Notes under the pieces: model-generated
Seen by the model: only the letters and a program-made list of their open reading frames with translations
The model's database searches: none
Told to the model about the DNA's origin: nothing
Assembly: GCA_947396885.1 (NCBI GenBank)
Contig: OX377205.1
Span: forward strand, 60,918,969 to 60,982,968
Source: Heligmosomoides polygyrus polygyrus
Lineage: Eukaryota > Nematoda > Chromadorea > Rhabditida > Heligmosomidae
Direction of reading: 5' to 3'
DNA: 64,000 bases
Position numbers and translations under genes: made by a program
Shown here: positions 62,614 through 64,000 of the stretch, piece after piece
Layout of the letters: each line of letters begins with the position of its first letter
Position numbering within the stretch: the stretch's first letter is position 1

Positions 62614-63908
62614 TTTGAGTTTTTGATATCCCTTCCGCTGTTGCAGGAGCTGCGGAAAACATGCTCTGGTTCAGAAATTGAGTTCAAGTTATAAAACTGA
62701 ACAACATTCTTATGTCCAATCTATTTTTAGATGGTGCTTTTTCATGAAAAGCTGAAAAGGTGACGCACTGAAGTGTGGCCTTCTTCGCAGTGAAAATGAT
62801 TTTGTGAAAAGTTCCTAACACATGATGTGCAGATTCTGATACAGGTCTAGATAGGAGCTCATCCTGTATCTCCCTCTAAACTGGCAGCTTTCCTTAAGCG
62901 CAGCAACTCTAAATGAATTTCTACAGCAGTAACTTCTGTAATCGTGCTTAGCGCTTTCATTTGAGAAATCTTCAAAAAAATCCATATGTTGAGGAAAAAG
63001 AGTGTGGACCTCTCGCTCCAGACTTGCACCCTAAGTTCTTACTAGAAGATAATTCATTGATGTTAAGCAGGCATGTTTTGCTCTATTACATACGCCTTGA
63101 AGACAATTGATACCTGTTGAGAGTGTTTTGTTCAGGCAGAGAACGAGCGGTAACAGTCATTCCACGCACCATTTCGGACGTTTTTAAGCAACATTTGATT
63201 CGCTTTTCTTTCCGTTTCGGTGTTTCCTACTTCGGTTCCCTCCCTTTCCCGCCCATTCTGTTGTCATCCACGTTGCTTTCTTGCAAAGGATTGTCGCACA
63301 TCGCTCGGTAAACTATATCCCTGGTCTAGGTCTGAATGCAGTGTTGTGGGAGTGAAAATGCGAGGTTTATTGGTCTTCGGGCCGGGTTTCACTTAGTTGA
63401 TTGACAAAGAGATGACAGTGGCGAGTTTTCCAGAAAGGAAAGTTGTTCCGAGATCCTGGGCCACGGGTCTTGGGCCGCGGATCGCTGGCCGTTGAAGTCG
63501 CCCTATTGCGGCGACTTTTGCCGCGCTTGCAGCACTATTCGCCGCGTCCGCGGCTACCATTCGTACATAATATCCCGCAGCCGGCCGGGAACCTGCCCTT
63601 GCCCCTGTCCCGAGATGCGGCGAGAAACGCGCTCCATCGTCGGCGGCGTCTTTCCGTTGCCGGCGCGGCGCCGTCGCCTCATTTGGGTTTGTCGCATTCC
63701 ATTCATTTCCACGCTCGCTCTCCTCGGTCCGGTCGCGTTCCGTTGCTCCGTGGTCCCACCGGAGCTCCTCCAACGTCGCAGAGCAGCTGTTTCCGGTCCA
63801 CGTAGATCGTCTCGTGTTGTTGGTGTTGCCGTCCCAAGCGCGAGGGCAGGCGTTCCAAGCTGCTTTCGCTGTATACCTCTGTTCAGCTGTGTACTCCGGT
63901 TTGTCGTC
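62614..63908. other. No gene recognised; possible upstream region of the terminal exon
   Basis: AT-rich until about 63400, then GC-rich with many CpGs up to 63900. This could be promoter or 5' UTR of the exon at 63909, but I see no TATA box or clear splice acceptor. The 184- and 146-codon frames on the minus strand look like chance frames. Confidence 0.35.
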
Positions 63909-64000
63909 ATGAACGCCGAGGGCGGAGAGCATCCGGATGAAGAGCACAAGCCCAACACTAGCATTGCCACCACCACTATCGCGCCCGAGGACAACGCTTC
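63909..64000 (+). CDS. Partial hypothetical protein, 5' end only (runs off the window)
   Basis: An ATG at 63909 opens a frame beginning MNAEGGEHPDEEHKPN that stays open to the last base (30 codons). It is acidic and hydrophilic and follows a GC-rich region, which is what a host first exon might look like. It is too short to assign a family, and a chance frame cannot be excluded. Confidence 0.3.
   Translation, partial: MNAEGGEHPDEEHKPNTSIATTTIAPEDNA

Noticed and set aside
63393..63994. 184- and 146-codon minus-strand frames, the latter with a signal-peptide-like start
   Set aside because: They overlap each other in a GC-rich region with no recognisable domain; likely chance frames.

Overview
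The window reads as a repeat-dense stretch of an animal genome, most likely a clade V (strongylid or hookworm-like) nematode. That assignment is inference. It rests on a BEL/Pao element with a phlebovirus-type envelope region (known from nematode elements such as Cer7 and Tas), on a primer-binding site matching what I recall of the 3' end of nematode tRNA-Gly, on several mariner copies, on RTE-clade and CR1-like LINEs, and on short introns with nematode-like acceptors. Almost every recognisable open reading frame belongs to a mobile element. Only two small ORFs (53360-53767 minus, and an open 5' exon at 63909-64000 plus) could belong to something else, and neither is secure.

Layout. 1-8486: a non-autonomous element with 9-11 bp target duplications (514-820; relative at 7008-7385) around a broken CR1-like LINE (1.77-6.16 kb), then a GC-rich block. 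8487-14326: a giant foldback element with TA flanks, built of satellite-like repeats and interrupted by hAT-type copy 1 (10818-12637). 15388-21438: an RTE LINE (minus strand) with a 16-bp target duplication at both outer ends. It is interrupted by a 3.1-kb palindromic Mutator-like element (15680-18766) and by a polyadenylated chimeric retrocopy (19888-20151). 22.1-26 kb: a CR1 scrap and two internally deleted mariners. 26.6-39.05 kb: a foldback repeat whose right arm was split by a complete, young BEL/Pao retroelement (28760-39009) with one 3005-codon ORF. 39.1-40.6 kb: satellite and a foldback MITE. 41.0-46.4 kb: a three-level nest, in which a tRNA-like repeat was split by mariner-1 and mariner-1 was split by an intact RTE-clade LINE (971 aa). 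46569-50001: a second Mutator-like copy holding half an RTE and a mirror-image copy of the mariner/LINE junction. 50-60.9 kb: TTCGAA arrays, three more hAT-type copies, two Harbinger-type MITEs, a further 4.0-kb element with 8-bp duplication, and tRNA-like tandem units. 61.5-62.6 kb: a foldback containing 112-bp tandem repeats and two small MITEs. 63.9 kb to the end: a possible first exon.

How the parts relate. The nesting gives a relative order of insertion that can be read from target duplications: RTE-A before the Mutator-like element; tRNA-like repeat before mariner before LINE; foldback before BEL/Pao. The most potentially functional elements are the BEL/Pao provirus (LTRs differ at 2 sites I could find) and the LINE at 41756-45185. 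The hAT-, Mutator- and Harbinger-type elements here are non-coding and would need transposases supplied from elsewhere.
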